Below the pieces are notes generated by a model. The model was given only the letters and a program-made list of their open reading frames with translations. It was not told the origin of the DNA and ran no database searches. Position numbers and translations under genes: made by a program. Positions 6,699 to 15,614 of a stretch of 48,819 bases of DNA are shown here, piece by piece (the stretch's first letter is position 1; every line of letters begins with the position of its first letter). Origin of the DNA: Salipaludibacillus sp. CUR1 (lineage in GTDB: Bacteria; Bacillota; Bacilli; Bacillales; Salisediminibacteriaceae); contig NZ_JAIWPE010000030.1 of NCBI RefSeq assembly GCF_021028955.1, positions 1 to 48,819 on the forward strand, read 5' to 3'.

Positions 6699-8564
6699 CT
6701 ATCTAAACTTCAAAACCATCAAAAAAAACAAATTCATCAGCCCTTCCCAGAATCCTGGGCTTTCTTCTTCCTCTTCAGCAGCTGCTGTTTCTTGTTCTTC
6801 GATTTCAATGGCTTCTGTTGTAAGGATGAACTGGACTGATTCGACGTTTGAGTTATCGGCTGAGACGAAGGAAACAGGATCGAAATCGGAACGGTCAAAC
6901 TCGTCGAGTCTGTCGTCAATTTCCTGCTGGAACTGTTCCGGCAGGTCACTCGTTTCTTCCGCTAATTCTGCCGTTCCTTCAGAAAGCTCGCTCACACCGT
7001 TTTCCAGATCCGCAGATCCGTCAGCGAGTTCGTCGATGCCGCCATCAATTTCGCTGTAGGAATTAGCAAGCTCGCTGACTCCGTCTGTATAGTCTGTCAG
7101 ACCCTCATGGAATTCACCGTAGTTCCCGGCAAGCTGTCCAAGCCCGTCTTCCAGCTCAGCTAAGCCGTCAAGACCGTCCATATTTTCCATACTTGCAGAC
7201 AGGTCGCTGGAGATGCCGTATAACTGGCCGCTTATTTCATTGATGGCATTGCCGGTCTCGAGCAGTGCCCCTTCTGTAGCGGTAAAAGCATCTCTTACCT
7301 GGTCGTACGTTCCTTTAGCTGTCTGTGCAGCAGTGTAAGTTTCAACGAGCTGGTCGATGGTCTCCTGATTTGCGCCGCTAGCATACAGCTGCTCGATGTC
7401 TTCTTCGGAGATGTCATACCCGGGAATTCCCTGCATGGCTCCGTCAAGACTCCCAAACGCTTCCGAAAAGCTGCCGTGAAGCTCGATCAGCCCATCGCCG
7501 GCTTCTTCAAGGCCGGCAGCCATCTGGGATAAACCGTCAGGCAGTTCCGAAAGTTCACCGAGATCCATGTCACCGGATGAACCGCCGACTTCGGCATGCA
7601 TTTGCCAGAGCGCCGACTGGATGTCTTCTGAACCCTCAATCAGCTCAGAGGAGGAATCCCTGATCTCCCTGATCCCGCTGTGATAGTCACCGGAGCCGTC
7701 GTTAAGGCTCTGTGCGCCGTCTTTCAATTCAGTTACACCGGACAGTAATTCAAAAACACCATCATTAATCTCTTTAATAGCGTCGCTTAACGAACGCATA
7801 TCTTCTGTCATTTCTTCTGTATCAGGATCCTCGATTGCCATAGACAGTGGAATGGCATTTATATCGATTCCTTCCATTTCAAAGTCTTCCACATCCGCTG
7901 TAAGCGTAAAATCTGCGTCAGTCTCAGGCATGACAGTATACGTAATCTGCCTCTTTTTCCCTGCATTAGCGATATTCGCGTCTTCGGCTTCAATAATGCT
8001 GATGAGGTCAGTGTCCGCTGTGAGAGAAATCTGTAACGTGTAATTTTCATAAAAAGACAGATCTTTGTTTTCGTTTGCAGTTGTATTGATCGACAATTCT
8101 AAATGGCCGTTTTCTCCTGCAAGTTCATCAGGAGTCACTGCCTCTCCGTCGAGAAGGTAAGAGATTTCAATATCCCATGGCAGTTCTGCCTCCTGCATGT
8201 TCCCCTGATAATAAAACATACCTTCTTCGGACGCTTCAATGTGCACAGCGTCATCCGTAAGCTCTATGTCTGTGAGGTCGGTTAAATTTTTCACAGACTC
8301 GTAGTCCCCGTAATCAATGAGTAAGCCTGGCTCAGTGACCTGAAGCATGTTCACCACATAGAGTTCATTCAGGCTTCCGTCAGATTTGAGGGTCCCGTAG
8401 ACCACTTCCTCCTTTGAATCCGCTTGGCCGGTTGAATCGGCAGCCGGACCGTCTTCTGCTTCCGGGGCGGCCGAATGAGCTGGTTCATTTTCATTTGCCG
8501 ACCCTGAATACAAAGGAAGGGCGAGAAGTGAAGCAGCTAACACGAGTGATAGTTTCTTTTTCAT
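6699..8564 (-). CDS. Secreted heptad-repeat protein, partner of MMPL transporter
   Basis: The 621-residue protein has a signal peptide (MKKKLSLVLAASLLALPLYS). A beta-rich N-terminal half (about 50-230) is followed by long stretches of X-X-X-L-X-X-G-type heptads (for example ELSEGTAELAEETSDLPEQ) like those of YhgE/Pip-family proteins. It lies 2 nt after the MMPL gene, so the two are co-transcribed and probably form one envelope complex. The C-terminus (PGFWEGLMNLFFLMVLKFR) has only a short hydrophobic run, while homologues I recall end in a clear membrane anchor. Function is inferred: a periplasm/wall-side adaptor for lipid or peptide export. Confidence 0.8.
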   Translation of the reverse strand: MKKKLSLVLAASLLALPLYSGSANENEPAHSAAPEAEDGPAADSTGQADSKEEVVYGTLKSDGSLNELYVVNMLQVTEPGLLIDYGDYESVKNLTDLTDIELTDDAVHIEASEEGMFYYQGNMQEAELPWDIEISYLLDGEAVTPDELAGENGHLELSINTTANENKDLSFYENYTLQISLTADTDLISIIEAEDANIANAGKKRQITYTVMPETDADFTLTADVEDFEMEGIDINAIPLSMAIEDPDTEEMTEDMRSLSDAIKEINDGVFELLSGVTELKDGAQSLNDGSGDYHSGIREIRDSSSELIEGSEDIQSALWQMHAEVGGSSGDMDLGELSELPDGLSQMAAGLEEAGDGLIELHGSFSEAFGSLDGAMQGIPGYDISEEDIEQLYASGANQETIDQLVETYTAAQTAKGTYDQVRDAFTATEGALLETGNAINEISGQLYGISSDLSASMENMDGLDGLAELEDGLGQLAGNYGEFHEGLTDYTDGVSELANSYSEIDGGIDELADGSADLENGVSELSEGTAELAEETSDLPEQFQQEIDDRLDEFDRSDFDPVSFVSADNSNVESVQFILTTEAIEIEEQETAAAEEEEESPGFWEGLMNLFFLMVLKFR

Positions 8565-8566
8565 GG

Positions 8567-10627
8567 TTAGTCATCCTCCCTGTAAAAATTCGCTTTCAGT
8601 GTTGTTTTGCTAATCACTTTATCAAACAAGAGCATGACGGCTGGCAGGAAGAAAAGGACCATAATAAATGCCAGGGTCGCCCCTCTTCCGAGAAGCAGGC
8701 CAATGGATGAAACGATTGGATTTGACGAGGTCATCCAGAGAATAATCCCCACACTTGCCAGAATAGCGGCTGAAATGGAAATGGAGAACGTCTTATCATC
8801 AATCGTTTTCATCATCGCTTGTCTGGCAGGCATCTGTTTTCGGTTATGAAGATAATTTTCCGAAAAGAGAATGGCATAATCAACTGTCGCCGCAAGCTGT
8901 ACGGTCCCAACCACGAGATAGCCAACAAAAACTAAAGGCGCCTCCGTGAAATAAGGAACAGCAAGGTTTATCCAGACAGCCGACTGAATCGTCAGCAGAA
9001 GGACGACCGGAAGCGACAGAGACCGGAATGTAACTAACAGGACAATCGCGATGGCAATCACGGTAAGGTAGTTTACGACCGTGTTATCTTTCTGAACGAT
9101 CGTTTTAATGTCATAAAGAGAGACGCTTTCCCCGAGGGCATGGAAATCATCCCCATAGTAGGATTCGGCCGTATCAAGCACGTTTTCCACTGCGCTAAAG
9201 GCCGTATCACCTTCAGAATCGGTCTCTGTATAAACGATAATCTGACTGTAGTTTTCCGAATAGAACTGTTCTCTTACCGCGTCATCGAGATACTCCGGCG
9301 GAATGGCCGGGCTGACCGACTGGTTATAGGAAAAGATGCTGGATACGTGTGCGATGTCCTCCAGCTCCTGTTCCAGCTCAACTTCCCGGGCCACATCGCC
9401 TCGTCGAACGAGAAGAGCAATAGGAGTGGACATCCCGAAAACCTCATCGATTGCGGCCTCATCACTTCCGAGGCGGGTATCCTCCGGCTGTTCGCCAATG
9501 CCGTAGATAAACGTCGTTTCCTGCTGTGCCAGGTAGGCAGGGACAATCATCAGGAAAACAGCGATCACGCTGATATACCTGAATTTAAGAACGACATTGC
9601 CGATGTTTTTAAAAGGAGGAATGATAGGCTTGTGCTCTGTTTTGTCGATCCATTTATAAAACATGATCGTCAGTGCAGGAAGGAATACGACGACACTGAT
9701 AAAACTCAGGACGATCCCTTTGACGAGATTGATTCCCAGATCAGCACCAATTTCGAACTGCATGAACGTGAGAGCCATAAAACCAAAGAAAGTTGTCGCC
9801 GCACTCGCTGCAATGGCAGGGAAGGATTTCCTGATCGCAAGCTGCATCGCTTCCTCAGGCGAAGCTGTCTTTTTGCGGTGTTCTGAAAAACTATGAAGCA
9901 GGAATATCGCATAATCGAGAGAAACAGCGAGCTGTAAAATAGGGGCGACAGATTGCGTAATAAAGGAGATTTCTCCTATAAAAATATTAGTGCCTAAATT
10001 TATAATGACTGACACACCAATGGCTGTCAGAAAAAAGACGGGTTCAACCCATGAATTGGTGGACAACACGAGAATAATAATGATGATCGGAACTAAAAGC
10101 ATCGCAGCGTATAATGTTTCTGTAAACGCCATTTTCTGCGAAACGGCTGTATCTGCGGCTTCTCCAGCAAGGGCGTTTTCCTCGCCGATAAGCTCATAAA
10201 TTTCATCTGTTGCTTCTACTTCTTCTCCTTCACGGATCGTAACGGAAAAGAGGGCATGTTCGTCGTAATAATAAGACTCTGTTACATCCTGTTCTGCCAT
10301 CTCCAGGGGGATGGTTAAATCGAGCATGTCGTCAAGCCACGAGACCTCTTCAACGCCGTCAATTGCCTCAAGTCTTTCCTTATATAAAAGGGCTTCCAGA
10401 ACGGTTACATCGGTGATCATCACCTCGGCATTCGGCATGGAGCTGCCAAACTCTGTTTCCATCACCTCAACGGCAACGGTTGAAGTGGAATCTTCCGGGA
10501 CATAATCATTCATATTGTAATTGATCGGAACGAAAAACTGCGCTACAGCACTAAGGACAGTTAAGATGAAAAATATAATAACGATAGGCAGTTTGTGCTT
10601 AATAATTTTTGCTGCAAAATCCCGCAT
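8567..10627 (-). CDS. MMPL/RND-family transporter
   Basis: The 686-residue protein has AAGGAGTGG upstream of its start. The layout is two repeats of one helix, an extracellular domain and five helices: helix 1 at about 13-33 and a six-helix block at 175-330, then helix 7 at about 350-370 and a six-helix block at 510-675. SLDYAIFLLHSF and TVDYAILFSENY, one in each half, hold the aspartate expected for proton relay in MMPL proteins. The substrate is unknown; lipids, drugs or small hydrophobic molecules are typical. It is the first gene of a two-gene operon and is divergent from a TetR regulator that probably controls it. Confidence 0.88.
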   Translation of the reverse strand: MRDFAAKIIKHKLPIVIIFFILTVLSAVAQFFVPINYNMNDYVPEDSTSTVAVEVMETEFGSSMPNAEVMITDVTVLEALLYKERLEAIDGVEEVSWLDDMLDLTIPLEMAEQDVTESYYYDEHALFSVTIREGEEVEATDEIYELIGEENALAGEAADTAVSQKMAFTETLYAAMLLVPIIIIILVLSTNSWVEPVFFLTAIGVSVIINLGTNIFIGEISFITQSVAPILQLAVSLDYAIFLLHSFSEHRKKTASPEEAMQLAIRKSFPAIAASAATTFFGFMALTFMQFEIGADLGINLVKGIVLSFISVVVFLPALTIMFYKWIDKTEHKPIIPPFKNIGNVVLKFRYISVIAVFLMIVPAYLAQQETTFIYGIGEQPEDTRLGSDEAAIDEVFGMSTPIALLVRRGDVAREVELEQELEDIAHVSSIFSYNQSVSPAIPPEYLDDAVREQFYSENYSQIIVYTETDSEGDTAFSAVENVLDTAESYYGDDFHALGESVSLYDIKTIVQKDNTVVNYLTVIAIAIVLLVTFRSLSLPVVLLLTIQSAVWINLAVPYFTEAPLVFVGYLVVGTVQLAATVDYAILFSENYLHNRKQMPARQAMMKTIDDKTFSISISAAILASVGIILWMTSSNPIVSSIGLLLGRGATLAFIMVLFFLPAVMLLFDKVISKTTLKANFYREDD

Positions 10628-10659
10628 TCCACCACTCCTTGAATCTTCACTAAGGAATA

Positions 10660-10688
10660 ATTATAATGACACTGTGTTGTCTAATCAA
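10660..10688 (-). promoter_or_regulatory. Promoter of the MMPL operon
   Basis: Read on the minus strand: TTGATT (10688-10683), 17 bp, TATAAT (10665-10660). The -35 hexamer lies within the inverted repeat at 10675-10690, so a bound TetR protein would block it. Confidence 0.55.
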
Positions 10689-10748
10689 CAAACAGTTTGG
10701 TTAAAAATATTAGTTATCCAACACATGATGTGAATTAGTTGGACAACT
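10675..10748. promoter_or_regulatory. Candidate TetR operators (GTTRTCYAA half-sites)
   Basis: TGTTG-TCTAAT-CAACA (10675-10690) and AGTTATCCAAC-15 bp-GTTGGACAACT (10712-10748) share the half-site GTTRTCYAA, present three times between the divergent genes. This is the usual position for an autoregulated TetR switch. Confidence 0.55.
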
Positions 10749-10764
10749 GACAAAAGGCGGGAAA

Positions 10765-11337
10765 ATGGTGAGTTCAAAATTGGACAGACGTAAAAAATAC
10801 ACCCGTTTAGTATTAAAGAACAGTTTTATAAAACGAATGCAGGAAAAGCCGTTATCAACGATCACAATAAAAGAAGTTTGCGAGCTTGCAGATATTAACC
10901 GGTCTACTTTTTACTCTCATTATAAGGACCTGTATGATCTGCTTACACAAATAGAGGATGAAATTATTGAGGATCTGAATGAGACCTTAACCTCTTACAA
11001 CTATTCGGAAGACGAAGAGGCTATTCAGATGACAGAGAAGCTCATGGAATATATTGCGGAAAACCATGAGAGCTGCCAGACCTTATTCAGTGAACACGGC
11101 GACCCGGATTTTCAAAAAAAGGTGATCATGCTTGCCCACACTCATTTATTAAATTCTCTTAAGGAAGATCAAGTAGCCGCCCCGTACAATTCCGAGTATT
11201 TAAGCCTGTTTATAGCCAACGGAAGTATTCATGTCGTGCAAAACTGGCTGAAAAACGGGCTGAAGGAATCACCCGAAGAAATAGCCGAGCTCATCATTAA
11301 GCTTGCCACACGGGGAGTGTCAGGGCTTCAATCGTAA
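10765..11337 (+). CDS. TetR/AcrR-family transcriptional regulator
   Basis: The 190-residue protein has an N-terminal helix-turn-helix. TRLVLKNSFIKRMQEKPLST then ITIKEVCELADINRSTFYSH-YKDLYDLL is the canonical TetR N-terminal domain (about residues 8-58). The remaining helical part should bind a ligand. It is transcribed away from the MMPL operon, with shared operators between them. The ligand is not predictable; substrates of the MMPL pump are natural candidates. Confidence 0.9.
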   Translation: MVSSKLDRRKKYTRLVLKNSFIKRMQEKPLSTITIKEVCELADINRSTFYSHYKDLYDLLTQIEDEIIEDLNETLTSYNYSEDEEAIQMTEKLMEYIAENHESCQTLFSEHGDPDFQKKVIMLAHTHLLNSLKEDQVAAPYNSEYLSLFIANGSIHVVQNWLKNGLKESPEEIAELIIKLATRGVSGLQS

Positions 11338-11484
11338 AGAGCTGGAGTACCACCTGAGCAGCACCCGCCTGCCTGGATGGACGGCTTTACGAAAAATGGA
11401 GGCTAAGGAGAAAAATAAGAGCCGTTCATAAGGAGCTACTGCAAGTCATATACATAGATGGCAAAAAACAAGGAGTGCTTTGAG

Positions 11485-12621
11485 ATGGCGCTGCATTTTG
11501 ACCACAGTGAGTACAAGGTAAGCTTTAATGGCGAATCGGTCTCACTGCTGAGGAGAGAGTACGAGCTTTTAAGTTTTTTATATAAAAATCCGGACAGGGC
11601 ATTTTCCCGGGATGAACTCCTTGATGCCGTATGGAAACTGGAAGCGCCCGGGGACCGGACGGTGGACGACCATATCTACCGGCTGAGGAGAAAATTGAAG
11701 AGCTGGAACACTCATATGACAATCAAAACGGTTAAGGGTTACGGCTATTCCTTAAATGTGGCTAAGACTGAGGAAACTCCCTCACCCTTAAAAAATGATC
11801 GTGAATTTAAAGAAATTACAACTCATCTCCTGAATAAGTACCACCTGTATGGCCACGGCGAAGCCTTTAAAACAATTTTGGATCAGAAATCTCTCGGGAT
11901 TGAGCCTGGCAGGAATACAAAGATTATTTATTCATTAATTGAGGGCGACTTGTTAAAGCTGGCACAATCAAGGGAAGTTGCCTTTTCTGAAAAACTGCTT
12001 TTTATGCTTTATTCTTATATGCTTGTTGCTGACGAGCGGAAAGATGTCCTCCCATACTATGAAAAAGCTCTACAAAAGAATTTATTTTCTGAAGCCTCCT
12101 ATGCAGAAGCGACTATTCTGGCGCCGGTCTTCTTTTACTTGTTTGCAGAGGACTTTTCCGAAGCAGCCGTTCACTTAGAAAAGGCAGACAGACTAGTAAC
12201 CTCTGAAGATCACGGTTTTTACCCATTTTTACAATTAAGCAGGATGATGCTTTTTATCTGCCTGAAAGAGCAGGAAAAGGTGAATAGTGTGATAAATAAG
12301 ATGGAATGCTTTTTTAAAGAGAGAGAGTACCAGCGGGAACTCGGTATATTTGTTGTATTAAAAGGGGTCTTCGCCCTGCAGTCGGGCGACCGGGTGAAGG
12401 GCCGCGAATTTATAGCTGAAGGAATGAGGGTGACAGTAAACACCAGGTTTATGTCCCATGTTTATTTCGCCAATGATATATGCTTGTTCTTCCTGGAAAA
12501 AATAGTTTCTGATGAGCAGCTTTATAAAGAAATGTTAAAAGAAAAAGCTTTTTTCTCGGAAAAATTTAACTTTTCCGCCTTTAAAACAGAAGTTGAAAGA
12601 CAGTTTAAACAACATCTCTGA
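11485..12621 (+). CDS. OmpR-type winged-helix regulator with long helical C-terminal domain
   Basis: The 378-residue protein begins with a Trans_reg_C/OmpR-PhoB winged helix (about 1-95: LLRREYELLSFLYKNP, FSRDELLDAVW, RTVDDHIYRLRRKLK, IKTVKGYGYSL). About 280 residues of alpha-helical repeats follow, probably TPR-like as in SARP/BTAD-type activators. No receiver domain is present, so it is not a response regulator. I chose ATG 11485 (AAGGAG at 11470-11475) over the in-frame ATG at 11458, which lacks a nearby binding site. It precedes and probably controls the MFS gene at 12906. Confidence 0.75.
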   Translation: MALHFDHSEYKVSFNGESVSLLRREYELLSFLYKNPDRAFSRDELLDAVWKLEAPGDRTVDDHIYRLRRKLKSWNTHMTIKTVKGYGYSLNVAKTEETPSPLKNDREFKEITTHLLNKYHLYGHGEAFKTILDQKSLGIEPGRNTKIIYSLIEGDLLKLAQSREVAFSEKLLFMLYSYMLVADERKDVLPYYEKALQKNLFSEASYAEATILAPVFFYLFAEDFSEAAVHLEKADRLVTSEDHGFYPFLQLSRMMLFICLKEQEKVNSVINKMECFFKEREYQRELGIFVVLKGVFALQSGDRVKGREFIAEGMRVTVNTRFMSHVYFANDICLFFLEKIVSDEQLYKEMLKEKAFFSEKFNFSAFKTEVERQFKQHL

Positions 12622-12680
12622 AGCCTGCAGCTGCAGTTTTTTTAAAAGATAAGAAAGCATACATCTGATGATTGCATCTG

Positions 12681-12778
12681 CAGGCGGTCGCTTTCCGCGG
12701 GCAAGGCTTCAGCTAATCGCGAAAAATGCCGCGATGGATCTTCAGCGCTTGCTATTCCCGCAGGAGTCTCCGCCTTAC
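12681..12778. repeat. Bacillaceae-type long palindromic repeat, copy B
   Basis: It begins GGCGGTCGCTTTCCGCGGGC and ends CCCGCAGGAGTCTCCGCC, with GCGATGGATCTTCAGCGCTT inside. The arms GGCGG and CCGCC are complementary. It lies between the regulator and the MFS gene. Confidence 0.65.
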
Positions 12779-12905
12779 GTTTTTCAATCCAAGCAGACTT
12801 ATCATAATTTCTCATAGGGGATTATGGTATTTTTTTATGTCTGATACTCCTCTGACATTCGCCGTATAAAGTGTTTGTAAGACCAAACAGAAATGAGTGA
12901 TTGAT

Positions 12906-14183
12906 ATGGCGAATAACTCTTCAATCTGGAAGAATGCTGTTTTTATGAGAATGTTCAGCTCCTATTCTATATCGATGCTGGGGCGCTGGTTTGATATGGT
13001 GGCGATCATGATATTATTCGGTTATGTGTGGGAAACGGATCCTCTGACGATCGCTTTAATACCAGTAATGTATGCTCTTCCTCATGCTTTATTGAGCCAG
13101 TTTGCAGGTATACTGGCAGACCGTTTTAACAAAGGAAAATTAATGATGATTGCTGATGTGGGGACGGCTGTTTTAACAATTGTGCTGGCGATGGCGCCCG
13201 GCCCGTGGCTCGCCCTGCCGATACTCCTGCTCCGGGCCACCCTTACAGTGATTCATTTTCCAGCCCAGCAGGCGCTTATAAAACACGTAGTAGAGGAAAA
13301 TCTCATTGTAAAAGCTGTCACGCTTAATGGCACGGTAAATGAGTTTACTAAAATTATGGGCCCAATTTTAGGAGGATCTCTGGCGGCGATTTTCTCTCCA
13401 CGTCTATGTATCCTGATTAATGCTGCCGCCTATTTTATTTCTGCGCTAATTCTTTTATCCATTATTAAGAAAAAGGAAGTGGAAACGAGCAGATTAGCTG
13501 AAGTAGAAGCAGGGAACAAAGTGTCCTTCTGGCAGTCCTGGAAAGACGGCTGGTCAATGGTGCTCTCCAGCAAAATCCTGGTCGTGGCCGTTACTTTTTC
13601 ACTCCTTGGGATGACAGCGATTCAAATGACAGATGTGCAGATAACCGTTTTACTCAGGGAAGTCGCACCGGAACGGCCTGAAATGATTGGCTGGGTAATG
13701 GCATCTTCAGGAGCAGGCGCCCTTGCGGTAATGATGGTTATGAACCGTTTTAAAAAAATAACTTATTACGGTGTGCTGATTGGAAGCAGCTTTCTTCTCA
13801 TCGGAGTTCCGTTCGGGATGCTGGGGACCCTGGAAACAGGCGTCCAAAGCTTTGTTCTTACAGGATTAGGATTTGCTGCAGGCATTGGAATCGGAATATA
13901 TACAATTGTTATCAGCTATATTCTCCAAAAAGAAACTGGCAGGGAGAACATAGGCCGGGTTTCAGGAATCTATAATTCATTAAGCGGGATGGTTGTCCTT
14001 GGCGCACCTCTGTTAGGCGGTATGCTCGTTGGGCTGTTTGATGTCCGCCTCGTGTACCTGGGCGTTGGTCTTTCCCTTTCATTAATAGGATTAACTTCCG
14101 CTCTACTCCAACAAGTCCTCTGGCAGAAGAATGAGGGGATCAGCGTAAAAAAGGTAACTGTGGGCATGAAATCTTATGAATAA
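12906..14183 (+). CDS. MFS transporter, MFS_3/enterobactin-exporter-like
   Basis: The 425-residue protein has about 12 membrane helices. The N-terminus SYSISMLGRWFDMVAIMILF and the loop ADRFNKGKLMMIADVG (motif A-like, D-R-x(n)-K) fit the MFS_3 branch that includes EntS and macrolide exporters. PAQQALIKHVV-EENLIVKA is a conserved segment of this branch. Starts at 12897 (GTG) and 12906 (ATG) are in frame, and neither has a strong ribosome binding site. The neighbouring winged-helix gene is the likely regulator. The substrate is unknown, most likely a drug or small secreted metabolite. Confidence 0.82.
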   Translation: MANNSSIWKNAVFMRMFSSYSISMLGRWFDMVAIMILFGYVWETDPLTIALIPVMYALPHALLSQFAGILADRFNKGKLMMIADVGTAVLTIVLAMAPGPWLALPILLLRATLTVIHFPAQQALIKHVVEENLIVKAVTLNGTVNEFTKIMGPILGGSLAAIFSPRLCILINAAAYFISALILLSIIKKKEVETSRLAEVEAGNKVSFWQSWKDGWSMVLSSKILVVAVTFSLLGMTAIQMTDVQITVLLREVAPERPEMIGWVMASSGAGALAVMMVMNRFKKITYYGVLIGSSFLLIGVPFGMLGTLETGVQSFVLTGLGFAAGIGIGIYTIVISYILQKETGRENIGRVSGIYNSLSGMVVLGAPLLGGMLVGLFDVRLVYLGVGLSLSLIGLTSALLQQVLWQKNEGISVKKVTVGMKSYE

Positions 14184-14194
14184 ACCGTCTGGTT

Positions 14195-14280
14195 GAGCAA
14201 TATTGAAGGTCTAAAAAGCTGCTGATGCGGCTTTTTCAGGTTGACTTTTAACTGGAAAATGATGTTAAGCTGAAGGGGGA
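14195..14280 (+). repeat. Cassette-type intergenic element, copy 4
   Basis: GAGCAATATTGAAGGTCT starts at 14195, then the hairpin AAAGCTGC-TGAT-GCGGCTTT (14215-14234) with T-run, ACTGGAAAATGATGTTAAGC (14251-14270) and TGAAGGGGGA (14271-14280). It is about 10 kb from copies 1-3, yet the right-hand 18 bp are almost unchanged. It begins right after the MFS gene and leads into a second group of small membrane genes. Confidence 0.85.
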
Positions 14281-14326
14281 TAGATCAAAAAAGCAAAAAA
14301 ATTTATTTAGAGAGGATAAATAGGAA

Positions 14327-14581
14327 ATGACTAGACGTGGAACTGGGGTCGCCTTTATTGCTATATCTGCTTTTTTAATTTCAACTAAATATATTAGTGC
14401 TGCTGTTTTTGGTTCTGGTGTTGCCAGTTGGAATGAGCAGTTATTTAATAACATGTTAGAGTATGTAGGAAATCTTCTTAGTAACTTCAGTTTATTGGCA
14501 CTGGTAATCGGGATAGGGTATATCATTTGGGGAGAATACGACGCATTGAAAGCTAAAAAGGAAAACTTACCTAAAGAATGA
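14327..14581 (+). CDS. Small membrane protein (84 aa)
   Basis: AGAGAGGATAAATAG lies upstream of the ATG. Hydrophobic segments are at about residues 8-30 and 48-68, with a lysine-rich tail (ALKAKKENLPKE). No family is recognised. It is the first gene behind cassette element 4. Confidence 0.6.
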   Translation: MTRRGTGVAFIAISAFLISTKYISAAVFGSGVASWNEQLFNNMLEYVGNLLSNFSLLALVIGIGYIIWGEYDALKAKKENLPKE

Positions 14582-14589
14582 ATGGGTCC

Positions 14590-14610
14590 AATGGAGAATA
14601 TAACGGGGAG
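14590..14610 (+). repeat. Short cassette box (ATAACGGGGAG)
   Basis: AATGGAGAATATAACGGGGAG resembles the right end of the cassette element (GGAAAATGAT..TAACGGGGAG) with part of its middle lost. Confidence 0.5.
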
Positions 14611-14694
14611 TAAACAATATTGAGACGCTATAAGGGTTCATAGAAGTGTATGGATAATGTTTTACAACCGGGGTGTTAAAGAGGAGGGGGAATA

Positions 14695-15009
14695 TTGGAG
14701 TGGTGGCAAAAGGACATTATCAGATTTTTTGAGGCACTTTTCTTTCTAATTATTGGTTTTTTTCTTTCAGGAATGATTTTAAAAAATACTTATGAGCATT
14801 TTGGAATTGAATATATCGGAAATATATGGGTTAACTGGTTTGGGCTATCATATTTACTTTTTGTTCTCTACTCTTTAGCGGTAGGGCTCATAATGAAAAA
14901 GAATAAATACTTCAGGCAGCGTCTCACATCTATAATTTTCTGGCTCTGTTTTATAGTAGCGATTTATATTGTTTTTATACCCTTTGACAAAGGCTACAAT
15001 CCATTTTAA
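14695..15009 (+). CDS. Small three-helix membrane protein (104 aa)
   Basis: A TTG start follows GAGGAGGGGG (14681-14690). Membrane segments are at about 10-30, 46-65 and 80-97. The protein is rich in aromatic residues (WWQKDIIRFFEALFF at the N-terminus). No family is recognised. Confidence 0.6.
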   Translation: MEWWQKDIIRFFEALFFLIIGFFLSGMILKNTYEHFGIEYIGNIWVNWFGLSYLLFVLYSLAVGLIMKKNKYFRQRLTSIIFWLCFIVAIYIVFIPFDKGYNPF

Positions 15010-15128
15010 TCATCTTTTGAACACGGATGTGGATCTTGTTCAACAAATGAGCAGTGTAAGGCACTTAAATACCTGGTTATAAAGCTGATCTTATTAAGAG
15101 AGTAATAATGAATGAGGTGATGAGCTTA

Positions 15129-15272
15129 ATGGATATGATTATACTTGTAATTTTTATTCTGATTTTAGTGGTGGCAGCCAAGGTTTTCGAAAAGGTGATT
15201 AAAAGGCAGGATAAACAAATTGAATTACTGGAAGAAATTAAGTCAATGATGCAAGAGAAAAACGAAAAATAG
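15129..15272 (+). CDS. Small membrane protein with charged tail (47 aa)
   Basis: MDMIILVIFILILVVAAKVF is one membrane span, followed by EKVIKRQDKQIELLEEIKSM, a charged amphipathic helix. GAGGTGA at 15114-15120 fits ATG 15129; ATG 15120 is in frame but sits on the binding site. Same layout as the 54-aa protein at 1180. Confidence 0.6.
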   Translation: MDMIILVIFILILVVAAKVFEKVIKRQDKQIELLEEIKSMMQEKNEK

Positions 15273-15366
15273 TGGAATAGTTACATAGTTATCATAATGA
15301 TCAAGAGGAGCGAGGGCACAGGTCGACGAATTCTGGGGAAGAATATTATTTGAGAGGGAGGCGGCT

Positions 15367-15549
15367 ATGGAAAAGTACAAACGGAACATATTTTCTATTA
15401 TTCTTATTGTCAGTATCTTTTTAATTGCTTTTGAATATGGACTGAATCTTGATTTTGGGTTAGGTCAGTTCTTTTTAATTATAGCAGGAGGCTACGCCAT
15501 ATACCTGAACCTTATAGCTTGGAAAACTGAGCTGAAACCATTCGGTTAG
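15367..15549 (+). CDS. Small two-helix membrane protein (60 aa)
   Basis: GAGAGGGAGG lies 6-8 nt upstream of the ATG. Hydrophobic segments are at 9-24 and 33-50, with a short polar tail. No family is recognised. Last gene of the second small-gene group. Confidence 0.6.
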   Translation: MEKYKRNIFSIILIVSIFLIAFEYGLNLDFGLGQFFLIIAGGYAIYLNLIAWKTELKPFG

Positions 15550-15614
15550 GGTTCGCCGGTTAAAACACTTGCTGTGAACCGCTTCTTAGGTACCCGTTAA
15601 CCTTGATAAAGAAC

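Noticed and set aside
9140-9886. 248-codon open frame on the plus strand inside the MMPL gene
   Set aside because: It is antisense to a well-supported membrane protein, has low-quality composition and no family signal, so it is a shadow frame.
12610-12645. Terminator after the winged-helix regulator
   Set aside because: CTGCAGCTGCAG plus a T-run is only a self-complementary 12-mer without a loop, so stem formation is poor; I left it out as a firm call.
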